From Carettochelys insculpta (taxonomy: Eukaryota; Chordata; Testudines; Carettochelyidae), in assembly GCF_033958435.1 (NCBI RefSeq), contig NC_134145.1, positions 35,057,501-35,121,500 of the forward strand: a stretch of DNA of 64,000 nt, given 5' to 3'. The notes under the pieces are model-generated. The model was not told the DNA's origin. It worked only from the letters and a program-made list of their open reading frames with translations, and ran no database searches. The translations under genes and the position numbers were made by a program. Numbering within the stretch: position 1 is the first letter of the stretch; the number at the start of each line of letters is the position of its first letter. Positions 34,696 to 46,661 of this stretch are shown piece by piece.

Positions 34696-37600
34696 CAGTG
34701 ACACAGCTTTTTCTGTCAGATTCACAGGAAAATGTGTAATCTTAGAAAAGGAAAGAAAAAACACTGCCACTGAAGTTACACACAAGATCCTTGATCTGTA
34801 GAGGATGTGGTCTGAATGAACAAGCAGTTTCCAAAAGCAAAGACAACGTTTTTATGGGGTTAACATTACTCGGCAAGTCACATACACATGATCAAAATTA
34901 CAGGATTACAATATATTTTTAGTCCTGTGGGTTTTTTGTTTTTTTAAGTTTTTCCTTTCAGTTCCTTCTTTAAGTGCAATGGCAACAGCTAGACTGGTTA
35001 CAATTACTGAAAAGCATTTATCAAGATATTTTATATACCAGATTTAAGTCAAGTTTAATTTCTACCAAATATATAACATATAATTATATTTAAGCAATTT
35101 AGTGTATTGGATAACTGCAGAAATGGAAAAAAGTATAAATTGCTTAGCATTGCTTATGTTTGAAATACTGTTTTACAAATGGTTGAGGAACTGATTACAA
35201 TGAATTTTTTTAAAGATAACTTTTCAAGTTTTACCATTTAGAAATAGAGAGAAACACACAGACAGTGAAGTATATCAGAGTTTTCTGCATCCATGAAGAA
35301 AAAAAGTTTCACCCAACAATTTGGACAGACTACTTGGAAAAGTAACAGTTGACAGGAGGAAGCCATGGTAATATTTTACCTAGGGGTTACGAGATAGGGG
35401 ATTGCCTGGGTCAGGAGATGGGTAATTGTCCAAGAAACTTTTCATAACTCAAAAATCATCCAAGATGAATGGTGGCTAGTATATAAGTGACATTTATTGA
35501 CTTCTGTGAAATAAGAAAGCTACTGCTGTATAAAATCATGCTGTAGCTGAATTGGAACTTTAACCAATAACAATGTTTGTGATTATCCAGACTATGTAGA
35601 TGTAGCTTATCACATCTTCAGGTGTGGAGCACCTCCAGATCCCCAGAGGCTTCACAAAGAATTTCTTCCATCCACACAGCTTTGCACAATTGTTTTGTGT
35701 CTTGTGGAGAGGTCACCTTCTGCTGAAGCAATCAGCTGCTGCTAGAGACTGGATACTAAATTTGATGGGCCAATGGCCCAATTCAGTGATAAATTCTTCA
35801 CTTCTTATTCTGTTGTAATGGTTAAAAAAACCATAAATACACAAATGCTGTAATGTTTTGGTCAATTACTGTAGATTTTTTAATTATGAAAGTGGAAGAA
35901 AAAATACATAGCCACAAGTCACACATATGTAAAATAAACACTAAGCAGGAAATTGGTTCCTGGTTAGCCATCGTTAAGAGACCTATCCTTGCTGCCTTGA
36001 CATGGGAGCAGGAGAAGGCCATATTCAGGGAACAACTTTTAGTGGGAGATAGAGTTGTTCAGCACACCTTTCAGTATCAGCTAAATTGTCAGCATCGAAC
36101 TCACAATTGTGGCTATGATTGCAACTAGGAAAGAACAAAAATTGGCACAGTGGGATGTACTGCTGAAGCAGCTTTAAGAGCTTTTAAAATCAGGTAGATT
36201 TCAAATTGATGGTGTCCCTTCAACACCCTTGGCTAAGTACAGGTCAGGAGATGACCCGGCAGAAGCCAAAGGACTTCTACCAGGACATATTTTCTTAACT
36301 GCAGTCACCAGATTGGCTCATTACTTTGAGATATGCTCATCTGTAGGGTTACTGATTTGTGGGGGTTTCTTTAATTCTGCCAATGTGCTGCTTGCGTCAT
36401 TTGTGTTCTTATATGGAGCTCTGCTTCTCCCTTCTGCAAGTGCCCTTACAATGGAACTATCCTGCAGGACCTATCCTGCAGGGTTTTTTTCCCACCATAG
36501 AATCAGATGAACATGCACACACATATTAACAAACCGTGTCTGAGAGGACCAGGTTAATCAGCATCCCCAAGCTGACCCCTCATCTGTCCCTGGACTCAGT
36601 ACACTGGGTTGAGCAGCACTTCCAAGCTGCCTCCTTCTTATGCCCCAGGTTCAGCACATCCCATCCTCACTTTTTTGCTACAGTTATTCCGGTAGTAACC
36701 CTTTAGATGAGCACAACCCACAAAATTTTTAGGCACTGCAGAGATTTTTAGCCTAGGTCTGAGGAGATTGCTGCCAAGGGAAGGGAAGTCAAAAACACCA
36801 AAAGGGAATGGGGAGGGGGGTGAAGCAAACAGCTTAATCCTGAAAGTTGTTTAGTTCCAGGTAGTAACCATGCAAGGGCAGCCAAACAAACAAAACAGTT
36901 ATAATGTTAAATCTAACTTAACTTTGATGAGAAAAGTCGGGTTTAGCAAACTGTAACTGATCTCATAAGTCAGGTAGAGAAGGCTATACCTAGAGAGGGA
37001 GAAAGAGAACTGGCTCTCACCACTCCATAAAGCTTGAATCAAGTGGGGTTCCTGGGTGGTGGTAGCTGAAGGTCCAGAGTGCTGGAAACAGGCAGAGCCT
37101 GCAGCATGATCAGTCAGGAGAAGATGAAGCCACAATGGAACTGATGTAGATGCTGGATTCAGGCATGAGAACAGTTTACTTGAGAAAGAGTAGGGGGTAT
37201 TGAAAAGAAACCACGGTGGTCCACGGGAGAACACTACATTCATTTATGGGTAAACTGCTGATACATGGGAGTATACCAAAGTTATTTTGTTCAGGCCTTG
37301 GGGAATATTCCTCTGAGGGTGCCCAAAGTGCAATTAGGCAGCTTCAATATTTTGGATACCAATATGGGATTTATTACTAGAACTGGTCTGATAACTTCTG
37401 AACTGGGGGATTGCATGAGTGGGCTCATTAACATCTGGAACAGAGGTTCCCCAACATGCATGCTCTCCTAGGCCCAGAATTCAGTGCCATTCTTACCTTG
37501 GGATGGCTGTTTTCCATTCTTTATGTTAATAGAGATGCCCCTTTATCACATCTTTGATGCATATGAGACGAGGGGAGTTTATTTAATCCCACTATCCTTG

Positions 37601-40600
37601 TCTGAAGGGGCTTAGGTGTGCCTTCCCTTGCCTTTCCATTGCTTTTTGTATGATCTTATTCTGATCAGCTTTGGTTCAAGCAGAGGCTGGGAGGAGGGAA
37701 GTCTTTTGTAAGTCAGCCACGCTGGATACTATGCCCTGGTTTCCAAGAACACAGTATGCAGCTGATAGGTAACACTACTCTTAAAAGAAACATTGTTAAT
37801 TTGAACTCATACATTGCATAATAATGATATGATCAGTGGAAGGCAAAGGGAGGAACTGTGCTCTAGAACGTAAGCCAACATAAGTCACTTTGCCTTTGTC
37901 ATTCTTTTTGTTGTTGCCTATTTTCCCAGTTGTGAAACTGGGATAATACTTACCCACCTTCGTAATGCACCTTTAAGAAAGGTGGTATGTTACCTGGTAG
38001 TATCTTAAGACCTGATCCTACTCCCTTGTTACATCATTTTGTAAAGCTCACATCCACTAAAAATATTGAGAAAGCTCAATGGAAATTGTGGGCTATGGAG
38101 CCACTTGTGGAAAATTACAGAGAACGCATTCAAAGAAATCTTTAAAAGAAATAAAAGCAAATCATACAAATTATATTACTATCAACAACGAGTTTACTTT
38201 TCACCATTTATGCTGAAGTCAATGGAGTTGATCCAACTGACACCCTTGTTCTTAATTCACAAAAAAGCATTTGTCTTGCTCTGTATTCTCCTGGTTATTG
38301 TTGCATTTATTAACACTGCCATTGGTGTTTCTAGCAAATTTTCCTTTCTTCCTCTGTCTTCGTAAATGAATGCTTAAAGGGCATTTTAAATTTCATATTT
38401 TATACAATAAGCAAACATTTTAAAGCATCAGCTAAGCACATGTATTTTGGATCACAGGAAAAAAAAGTAAGAAAAAAAAAGTTTTTGGCAGTGGTATTCT
38501 TGACCCTGACATATTTCAGGAAAACAAACATTTCTTCTCTCTAAATTACATTCCCTTCCTGAAGTATGGCATGTCCTAATGTTACCTTGAATCTTCATTA
38601 CAGATGGGAACAAGTCAGAATCCGGCTGAGACAGAGAGAGCTGGGATTATCCTCTACCCCTTTAATGTAATCAAGTTGTGATCACTAGTCCCCATGCAAC
38701 CATCAACTTTGAGTTAAATGATCAATTCATTTTTGCCCATTGTAATGAGGTACATAACAGAGTTACTGGTGTAGGGTGCAATACCATTCATGTTAGAAAA
38801 ACCATCTCTAAATTTAGAAACTTTAATGGTATTCTGCTACCAGCTGCCTGTGCTCTCCTGCATGCTTCCCCCAGTTGAAGGCCCCTGCAACTATACCATT
38901 TCTCTTTCCACATATTACAGACTGCTGCTTAAGGACTAACTCATCCCATTTTCTAGTTGGAGTTGATGATCTGTTACATGCTCCCACTGGTATCCTCCCT
39001 GGGGCTTTATTCATTAAGCTTTCAAGATCCCGCTGGTCTGAGTTATCAACAATGCTGAAATAAGTAAGGGTATCTTTAATGCAGAGTGTCACCTCTGCAC
39101 ACCTTTTACCTATGCTCTCATCCGAAAACAGATTTTTACATTCCAATCCCATGAAGTGTGCACCAGGTTTTAGTAATGCCAATGATTTCAGTTTTTTTCT
39201 GATCCAGGTCCCCTTGATAGCATAAGCACATGAAAAATTTCTTCTCTTTACATTTTATGTCACCTTGGTTCTCTTTGTTTAAGACACATTGAGTTTGAAT
39301 TTGTAGTATTGTACCACATCTGCCTCTTCTACACCCTCCCATTGCTGCTCCAGGTAGTCTTGATTAGTCCCCTTCTATGCAGGTGCTCTCTGCCACTGGA
39401 ATGTCACCTTTTGTAAGTTATTTGGAGCAGTCCAACTTTTGTGCAGCTCCACTGACTTTAATGGAGCCGCCTCAGGGAGGAATTTGGCACAGACATGTCA
39501 GTTTGGAAACATGTTCTGACTCCCTCATGACATGCAAGAACTAATTAGTGGCTGAGAACATCACTGCTCCCCTTCAAGTCTGTGGGCAAACCTTACTTTT
39601 TCCATAATCTGTATGCTAAGGTGCCACCTGGTAAGAGCTAGGCAGATGACAGCTGTTATCACTACTACTGCATGGCTGAGACTAGATTGTGTTTTCTTAC
39701 ATTTATTTATACTCCTATGTCAACTTCCCCCTCCTGAACCTGATTGTTTATTTCATCCAGTTATTACGTCTTGTCTTTTAGAATCTGGTTTTGGGACAGA
39801 GGCTGTTCATTGTGTCTGTAGAGCACCTAACTCAAATATTTAATAATAATTAATACTTTTAATAATAATTACTGAAGTCCTCAATGGTAAAAGTTATTGT
39901 TATTTTTCAATGGGCCCCTAGTTTTACAAGATGAACCAAACATTCATACATGTAAACAAACAACAACAAAACAAACAAACAAGCCTGGATTCTGTATTCA
40001 TTTCTTTCTGTTTATTATTCCGCCTGGTATTTAAAAAAAAACAAAAACACAAGCAGGGACAACAGAGTCTGAGTACATGAACATGATTGTTCCCAAAATG
40101 ACCTTAGGAAGGATGATCATTAACTAGCTATTGTGAAATGATGTTTAAAACACTTGAAAAGATTTTATGGCTTCTCACTGTGTTATTTAGTCTATGAATA
40201 AGTCCTGCCCTTAGCAATGCTAACATACCTCACAGATAACCGCCTCCTCTGGTTGAATTGCTGGCTGACCTACAGAACTACCTTTGTCTGTGCATACTGG
40301 CAGTGACATGTAACGTATGTGTAGCTACAAGCCAAAGTGAACAACAGGCTGCATCTTTTTGGCAGTGTGTCAGTGAAGGACTCTGGTGGAAGGAGGCTAT
40401 GGGGAAAGGTTTCAGCAGCTCCCTGCTATTTGAACCTTTTATGAGCCTTGAAGAAAGGCTCTATCAAGGGAGGCAGCCTCACCTCTTGTAGAAATTTTCC
40501 CCATGGCAGGAGTCTGTGCATTTTGTAGGGAAAGACTCCAACAGCTTGAAGCTGATGGAACCTTTACTCACAGCCTCCTCACTGGCAGTCTTTCCCTGTG

Positions 40601-41169
40601 GGAAGGAAAGGCTCCAAACACAGGGAGGTAGCATGATACTAACCTGCTATAAATAGCAATCTAGATGGGGAGGCACAGCTTGAGCAAGCAGACTCTTCAA
40701 GCCTGTCTACTGTATTTGCCTAAGCCTTACTGTCTGCACTGCTATTTTCCCCAGTGTTGAGGGGCTACCTGTTTATGTTCCTGTACAGAAGCAAGTTGTC
40801 TAGAGGTACCCAGAGAGAGAGACATACCAGAAGTGTTTTGAACAGTAGATGAGGCAGTGGCTAAAATTCAAGTGAACATTTTTATTTAGCATTTTGTAGA
40901 GAATGTTGAGTTGGGCCTAGAAGCTGTGAAAATATTTACTTGTTTACGAGTTCATTCAAGTGTTCTGCGCACTGAATTGAAGAGATGGGGTTGTGAGCAG
41001 AGACCATTGTAGTGACGTGGGCAGTATATGAAACAATCTACTTGACAAGCTGGTACTGCTCAATATGAGAAAGGATAGGCCCTGGGAATACTGGGTGAGG
41101 AAAGGAAGTGAATAATTTACTGAGGGTATACAAAAGTAGACAGCAATAGGTGAGCAAGCAGTGAAAGTT
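34696..41169. other. Long non-coding stretch
   Basis: About 6.5 kb without a recognisable gene. 36600-37250 is somewhat more GC-rich and could hold an old LTR fragment (poor evidence). 39955-39985 is an AAAC-rich simple repeat. 36229-36510 encodes a hydrophobic 93-residue ORF that matches nothing I know and has no splice or promoter context. Confidence 0.45.
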
Positions 41170-41451
41170 AGGGCTTGTCCTCACTTACTGGAAATTGATC
41201 TCTTGAGGTTCAATTTAACAGGGTTAGTAAGGACCTGCTAAGTTGACTGCTGATGGCACCCCATTAACCCCAGTACTCCCCTGGGCTGTGAGGAGTAAAT
41301 GAAGTTGACCGGAGAGTTTCTCCTGTTGACCTTCTGCAGTGGGGATCCTGCAGAAATTTGACCTAAGGTACATAGACTTCAGCTATGCTATTCTCGTATC
41401 TGGCATTGTGTATGTTAGATCAACTTTCTCCAGGAGTGTAGCTCTGGCCTT
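41170..41451. mobile_element. Degraded MITE
   Basis: It starts GGGCTTGTCCTCACTTACTG and ends GGAGTGTAGCTCTGGCC. The ends resemble the GGCTTGTCTACACT TIR family but are heavily mutated. AAGTTGAC/GTCAACTT-like motifs lie inside. Confidence 0.5.
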
Positions 41452-41743
41452 AGATAGCTACCAAGCACATCCAAGCAACAACAGAACCTGAACTGGGTGC
41501 TGAATATTAAACTGATGTTACAAAGATGGGAGCTAGTGAATTTAAACTCTCAAAAAAGTGAATGGGAATCTTGTAAACATACAAACCCTAAGGATCCTGT
41601 TGCTAACAGGTTCTAACAAGATAGGAGATGATCTAAAGAAAGAGCAACTGGTTCAAGGGATGGAAGCTGAGAGATCCAATCCATTCTGGTCTGGATGGTT
41701 TGCAGTCTCAGATTCACAGATGATGATCACAAGGATTCTACAA

Positions 41744-41851
41744 AACAAAAAAGCAGTTGTGTAGCACTTTAAAGAGTCTTTAAAGTGCTACATGACTGCT
41801 TTTTTGCTTTGCTAGAATGCAGACTAACACAGCTATCACTCTGTCACTACT
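41744..41851 (+). mobile_element. Minimal Penelope-like insertion (108 bp) with 14-bp target duplication
   Basis: CAAGGATTCTACAA is repeated at 41730-41743 and 41852-41865. The insert is a hairpin (AGCACTTTAAAGA facing TCTTTAAAGTGCT, centre near 41776) plus a single-stranded tail, CAGACTAACACAGCTATCAC, which is the conserved 3' end of this family. It is the shortest member seen here. Confidence 0.8.
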
Positions 41852-41865
41852 CAAGGATTCTACAA

Positions 41866-42765
41866 GTAAGTATTTTTGAATTACTCCCAATTTAGAAGAA
41901 AATGTAGCTAGACTAGATGACTGGCACTCCTCCAAATTGGGGAGGGGTACCAGCTAATGGGAAGGACACATGACCTCCCCATGTGACTCCTCCCCACCCT
42001 CAGCCTAGGGCCCCCTTGCTCTCCCTGTCCCCTCTCACTCCACATTACACAGGGGCATAGGCAGAGAGTTATATGGGCCTGTGGTACCCAGGCACTAGGA
42101 ATATTCCTGCCCAGGACTGTGGGGTCAGACCAGGGGGTGAATCGGTGCAGCAGCATTGCTGCTCCTCAGCTTCCCACCAGCTGGGGCAGTCAGGGTGGGG
42201 GACTGGCATGGCAGCATGGCTGCTCTCTGGCTTCCCCCAGCTGGGGGAGGTGGGGGACTGGAGCCAGCAGGCAAAGTGTTGTACCACCTGGCCCAATCCA
42301 CTTGCTGATTTTGACTTGCATAAATCCACGTAATGCATAAGTCAAAATTGCAGACATTGGGGTTTTACTGTATAGATACACACTCACACTGTACATATTT
42401 TAATTAGCAGGGGCTTTTCTCTTTCCTCTGTGCCTAAAAATTACAACCCAAGCTCATCCAATCATTCTGAATTTTAACAAAAATTATTACATAGTTTTGT
42501 TAGGACATAAATAGAGGGGGTGAATAAAGCAAGATACTTTTCACAACTGCAGTAAATTGTGAATGAACTCACTTTGACCATGTTTACATCCCTCTTGAAT
42601 TGGTGTTCCAGGAACACATGAGTAATTCAGTTTGTTGGCACCAAATCCTTATGAAGCATGAATTTTGAAGCTGTTGTCAGTATCCATGCCTGTGAAGATC
42701 AACAACACAAATGCTCAAGCCAGGATGTGGCAGGTTGTTTTTCTCACAGGCATTCCCCCTTCTCA
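41866..42765. other. Non-coding stretch with a GC-rich core
   Basis: 41920-42300 is GC-rich with repeated CAGCTGGGG / TGGCAGCATGGCTGCTC phrases, likely a dispersed repeat. GCATAAGTCAAAATTGCAGAC at 42336-42356 may be its end. No gene was seen. Confidence 0.4.
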
Positions 42766-42773
42766 CTATAGAG

Positions 42774-43549
42774 CAACATTTTCCAAACTACATTCTGGCA
42801 GAACATGCATGCTCTGTGAGCTGTTCCAAAGTGCTCCACCAGTGAAATTGATTATTGGCTGTCTCTTCCCCATTTTCAGGGAAAAAATAAATTTTGGGAT
42901 GCAATTTGCTCAGTTGTACAGTTTTGCTCACCACTGGCTTTGACCTACAGTTAACTGGGGCTAAACTCTAGTGGCCCCAGCTTAAACCTCCCTGCAGCCC
43001 AGCGTGACCATGGCTCAGCACAGCCCCAGCTCAAACCTCCCAGCCCCATGTGCCTACGGCTTAACCCCCAAGTCCTGGCCTAACACCACCTCCCCAGCCC
43101 TGTGCATCTACAGCTCAACCTCTCCAGTCCCAGCTCAAGCCACCCAGCCCTGTGCGCATGTGGCTAAAGCCCCCGACCCCAGCTCAAACTTTCCAGCCCA
43201 GTGCACCCTTGGCTCAATTCCCCAGCCCCAGCTCATCACCGCACAGCCCCAGCTCAACTCTCCACACCTGTTTCCCCTGCAACCCTAACCCACTCATCCA
43301 TCACATTACATTAATTAATTAAGTGTGCTCATTTTATTAATGTTTTGTCTGTCATCCCTGCTCTATTTGTTTTGTTAATGTCTGGGTTCATTATTATTTA
43401 CTGAACTGCATTTACTGTACAATAATCTTAATTAATATCTGCTAGTAATGTTCCTCATAGTCAGAATGATGTAAAAAAGATGAAGTGTTCTGCAGAGAGC
43501 GCCGTGACATCCAAGTGTTCCACGACCAGAAAAAGGTTGGGAACCGCTG
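42774..43549. mobile_element. hAT-like non-autonomous element (776 bp) with perfect 8-bp target duplication
   Basis: CTATAGAG flanks it at 42766-42773 and 43550-43557, the 8-bp duplication typical of hAT transposons. The ends are imperfect inverted repeats: CAACATTTTCCAAACT on the left, and AGGTTGGGAACCGCTG on the right (inverse CAGCGGTTCCCAACCT). 42985-43270 is a degenerate tandem array of CCCAGCTCAAACCTCCC-like units. There is no transposase, so it depends on one supplied in trans. Confidence 0.8.
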
Positions 43550-43557
43550 CTATAGAG

Positions 43558-44281
43558 CCACTGTGCAAGGGTCTGTCCTTTTAGCATCTCAGCCCTCTGG
43601 CCAGTTCAAACATTCAAGTCCACCCCTTTTGGGATTCACATAGAGTACAATATGGAAATCTTGGAAAGTCAGTAAGGATTTTCCCCTTAGGTTGGGGTCT
43701 TAGGCTCTGGCCCCTTGCACCTCCAAAATTTTCCCCATTAGGTTCCTCACCAAGGTATAGACTTCTCTCGTAATGCCCTCCTTTAGGGATTGGCAGAGGA
43801 GCCCAAGACCACCATCTCCCTTGGGCTCTGATCTAGGGCCAAATGGTAGGCAGCTAAGTTCAAAAGTTCAAATTTAGAGCTGAATCAGATGCCTCTCTTT
43901 TTACTGCAGTGATCTGAACCAAACATTCCTGAACTTAGAACTTTGAATCTTGATCTGAACTTTGCAGCTCTAGACTATTTCTACAATAAGCCATAACAAA
44001 CCATAGTTCCATACTTCATTGTTCCAGAAATCTAAAGCTCGTGAATGAAATAGTCAGTGTTTGGTATGTTTGTTCCATGACAGTAACGAGCTCCAAAATG
44101 AGAAAAAGTATTTAACTTTTTCACTGTACAAAGATTTATTACTAGTAGGAAAGACAGGGAAAATCTGATAATAATCTTCTCTTCTCTGCTCTTCATATTC
44201 AATGATTTTCCTTGCAGAGAGTGCATTTTTCCACTCCCATCTATACTTTTCTCTGACTTCTGTCATCATTTGCTTGGGACA
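43558..44281. other. Non-coding stretch, possible LTR-like remnant
   Basis: 43575-43860 is pyrimidine-rich and shares short phrases with about 460-600. No gene was seen. Confidence 0.35.
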
Positions 44282-44719
44282 CTATAGCTGCGTCTACACG
44301 TGCTGGCTACTTCGAAGTAGCTGCGCCAACATCAAAATAGCGCCCGCCACAGCTACATGTGGCGGGCACTATTTCGAAGTTGACATCGACATAAGGCGGC
44401 GAGACGTCGAAGTCACTATCCCCATCAGGAGATGGGAATAGCGCCCTACTTCAACGTTGAACGTCGAAGTAGGGAACGTGTAGCCGTTACGCATCCCGCA
44501 ACATCAAAATAGCAGGGTCCACCATGGCGGCCATCAGCTGAGGGGTTGAGAGACACTCTCTCCAGCCCCTGAGCTTGATGGTCGCCGCGTGCAGCGGCCC
44601 CTTAAAGGTCCCCGCCCCCTGCCTTCCTGTGCAGGAAGCTGAGAGAGTGTGCAGGCGGCAGCCCAGCCACGCGGCCAGCCTGCACATCCCTCTGCAGCCA
44701 CACACACACCCCTCGCTGC

Positions 44720-46266
44720 AATGGCCGCCCCACAGCCCCCCAAGTGCCCCCAGGGCACCCCCCCCGCAAGGGGAGCCAGGGCTCCCAGCCCGGCAGCCAG
44801 GCTGGGAAGCAGCAGTGGGGCCCCTCCTGGACGGAGGCTGAGCTTCGGGACCTGCTGGGGCTCTGGAGTGAGGAGGAGGTGCTCCAGGTAATGGGGAGCA
44901 AGAGGCGGAACACGGATGCGTTCACTCGGCTGGCTGAGGGCCTGGCTGCCCGGGGTCACCCTGCCCGCACTCCTGACCACGTCAGGAATAAGGTGAAGGA
45001 GCTGCGGCAGGGTTACGCCTGGGCCCGGGATGCGGCCGGCCGATCTGGGGCCGCCCCCGTCACTTGCCCCTTTTACAGGGAGCTCAGGGCCATCCTGGGC
45101 CCCCGGCACACCTCCTCCCCTCCGGCCACTCTTGATACCTCAGCCGACGAGCCCCAGCAGGCCCCGGAGGTGGAGTCCACCCCGGAGGTAAGCCCCGCAC
45201 CCCAGGGGCCCCCCCAGGAGCCCACCCCTGGGACGCCGGAGGAGGAGGAGGAGGAGGGATCCTCCTCCAGCGATGGGGGGCTCCGGATAGACATCCCGTC
45301 CCGGAGCTCCAGCAGGGCGTCCGCTCACCAGGTGTCCCCCGACCGTGGGAGCAGACCACCAGGTATGTACCCCCCCGGTGCACACCCCCGGGGTTGAGGG
45401 GCGGGGGTAACAGACATGACCAGGGCCCTCCACATGCCCAGATGACCATGGCCCCAAGGACAGCAGTGGCATGTCCCTCACAGAAGTGCATCAGCCCCTG
45501 CCCCCCCAGCACGACAGTGCCATGCCCCATCCCTGGGGATGGGGGGAGCGGAACCTAGGGTCCCCTGGGGGGAAGGGGGTGAGACACCCATCATCATCAT
45601 CAGCAGCATCTCCCGGGGATGGGGAACCAGCAGCAGAGGGGTGGGGGGACAAGGGCCACGGCTCGGGGCCCACACTAACGGCTGTCTCCACTTTTCTTCC
45701 CCCCCTGTGTTCCGCAGCTGCACCATCGGAAGGACCAGAGAGTGCCGGCGAGGTGTCAGTGGTCCCGGGGAGCCCACCGGGGCCATCAGTCCAGGCCAGC
45801 CCCTCAGCGGAGCACCAACCGGCCCCAGGGCGGGGACGATGGCGGAGCCAGCACCACCCACGGACAGCGACGGACCCCTAGCTGCTGGCAATCCTCCGTC
45901 AGCAGCTGGAGGTCTCTGAGCAGCGCCTGTGGGCGGAGGAGCGGCGCCTCCAACTCCAGGAGCGGGCGCTGGCCTGGTGCCAGGAGGCATGGGGGGCCTT
46001 TATGCGCACCTTCGAGCGCATCGTGGACTACCTGGCCCCCCCATGCCACGCCGGCCGCCACTCTGCCCGCCCTGCCTGCTCCACCCGCTGCTGCACCCGC
46101 CATCGCACTGCCATCCGCCACCGAGGGCCCTTCCGCCAAGGGGGACCTGGGGCCAGCTGACACCCGCTGGCCTTATCTCCCGGTCCGCCCGGCCCCCAGC
46201 CAGCCCCGGCCAGGGCTGAGGCTGAGGCGCGGGTCGCGGCCGCCCACCCCCAGTGCTGGACATTAG
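44720..46266 (+). pseudogene. Harbinger-associated Myb/SANT-like DNA-binding protein, two exons, broken
   Basis: In Harbinger elements this partner helps bring the transposase to the nucleus and to the ends. Exon 1 (to 45362) encodes a Myb/SANT-like trihelix domain at residues 27-118 of the frame starting at 44744 (WTEAELRDLLGLW, RNKVKELRQGYAWAR, CPFYRELRAILG). An acidic/Ser tail (PEEEEEEGSSSSDGG) follows. Donor GTATGT is at 45363 and acceptor CCGCAG ends at 45717. The join keeps frame (phase 1). Exon 2 has an in-frame TAG at 45879-45881 just before a coiled-coil-like segment (ILRQQLEVSEQRLWAEE). A second lesion in the C-run near 46037 shifts the frame. An ATG at 44720 is out of frame with the Myb domain, with a C-run between, suggesting a third lesion. 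Confidence 0.75.
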
Positions 46267-46550
46267 GGGGTGTGGGGCCCAGGACGTGGCCCCCCCGCTC
46301 CCCCTTTGTATATATCCCCTTCAGTAATCATCTTCTTTTGTAAATAGTTTGTATTAGACCCCTGTTGTTATGCTGATACCTGCCCCCCCGCATGTAAATA
46401 GTTCTCCCCTTCCTTGTCTTCCCCTTTTTTCTTTCATCTTATCTGATTTATAATACATATATATATATTATTTATGTTGCCTGTAAATAGTTAGTTATGA
46501 TAATAATAATAAGAGTTCAACATATATCTGGTTTGACGAACAAATATCTT

Positions 46551-46556
46551 TTTATT
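46551..46556 (-). promoter_or_regulatory. Polyadenylation signal of the transposase gene
   Basis: AATAAA on the minus strand lies about 105 bp beyond the transposase stop. It falls in the short region between the two convergent genes. Confidence 0.5.
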
Positions 46557-46661
46557 TACAAGAAAAGTGTGGGGGGGTGCTCTTGGGTGCTCTGTGGTGT
46601 GGGCGTAGGGGCAGGGAGTGTTGTGGAGGATGGGGGGGTGCAGTGGGAGGCCTGCCAGCAT

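Noticed and set aside
36229..36510. Hydrophobic 93-residue ORF as a host membrane protein exon
   Set aside because: No splice sites, homologous domain or promoter context that I recognise.
42985..43270. CRISPR-like array
   Set aside because: The repeats are degenerate, without regular spacers, and lie inside a hAT MITE in a vertebrate genome.
45478..45990. 170-codon Pro-rich minus-strand ORF
   Set aside because: Antisense shadow of the GC-rich Myb-like gene and its intron.
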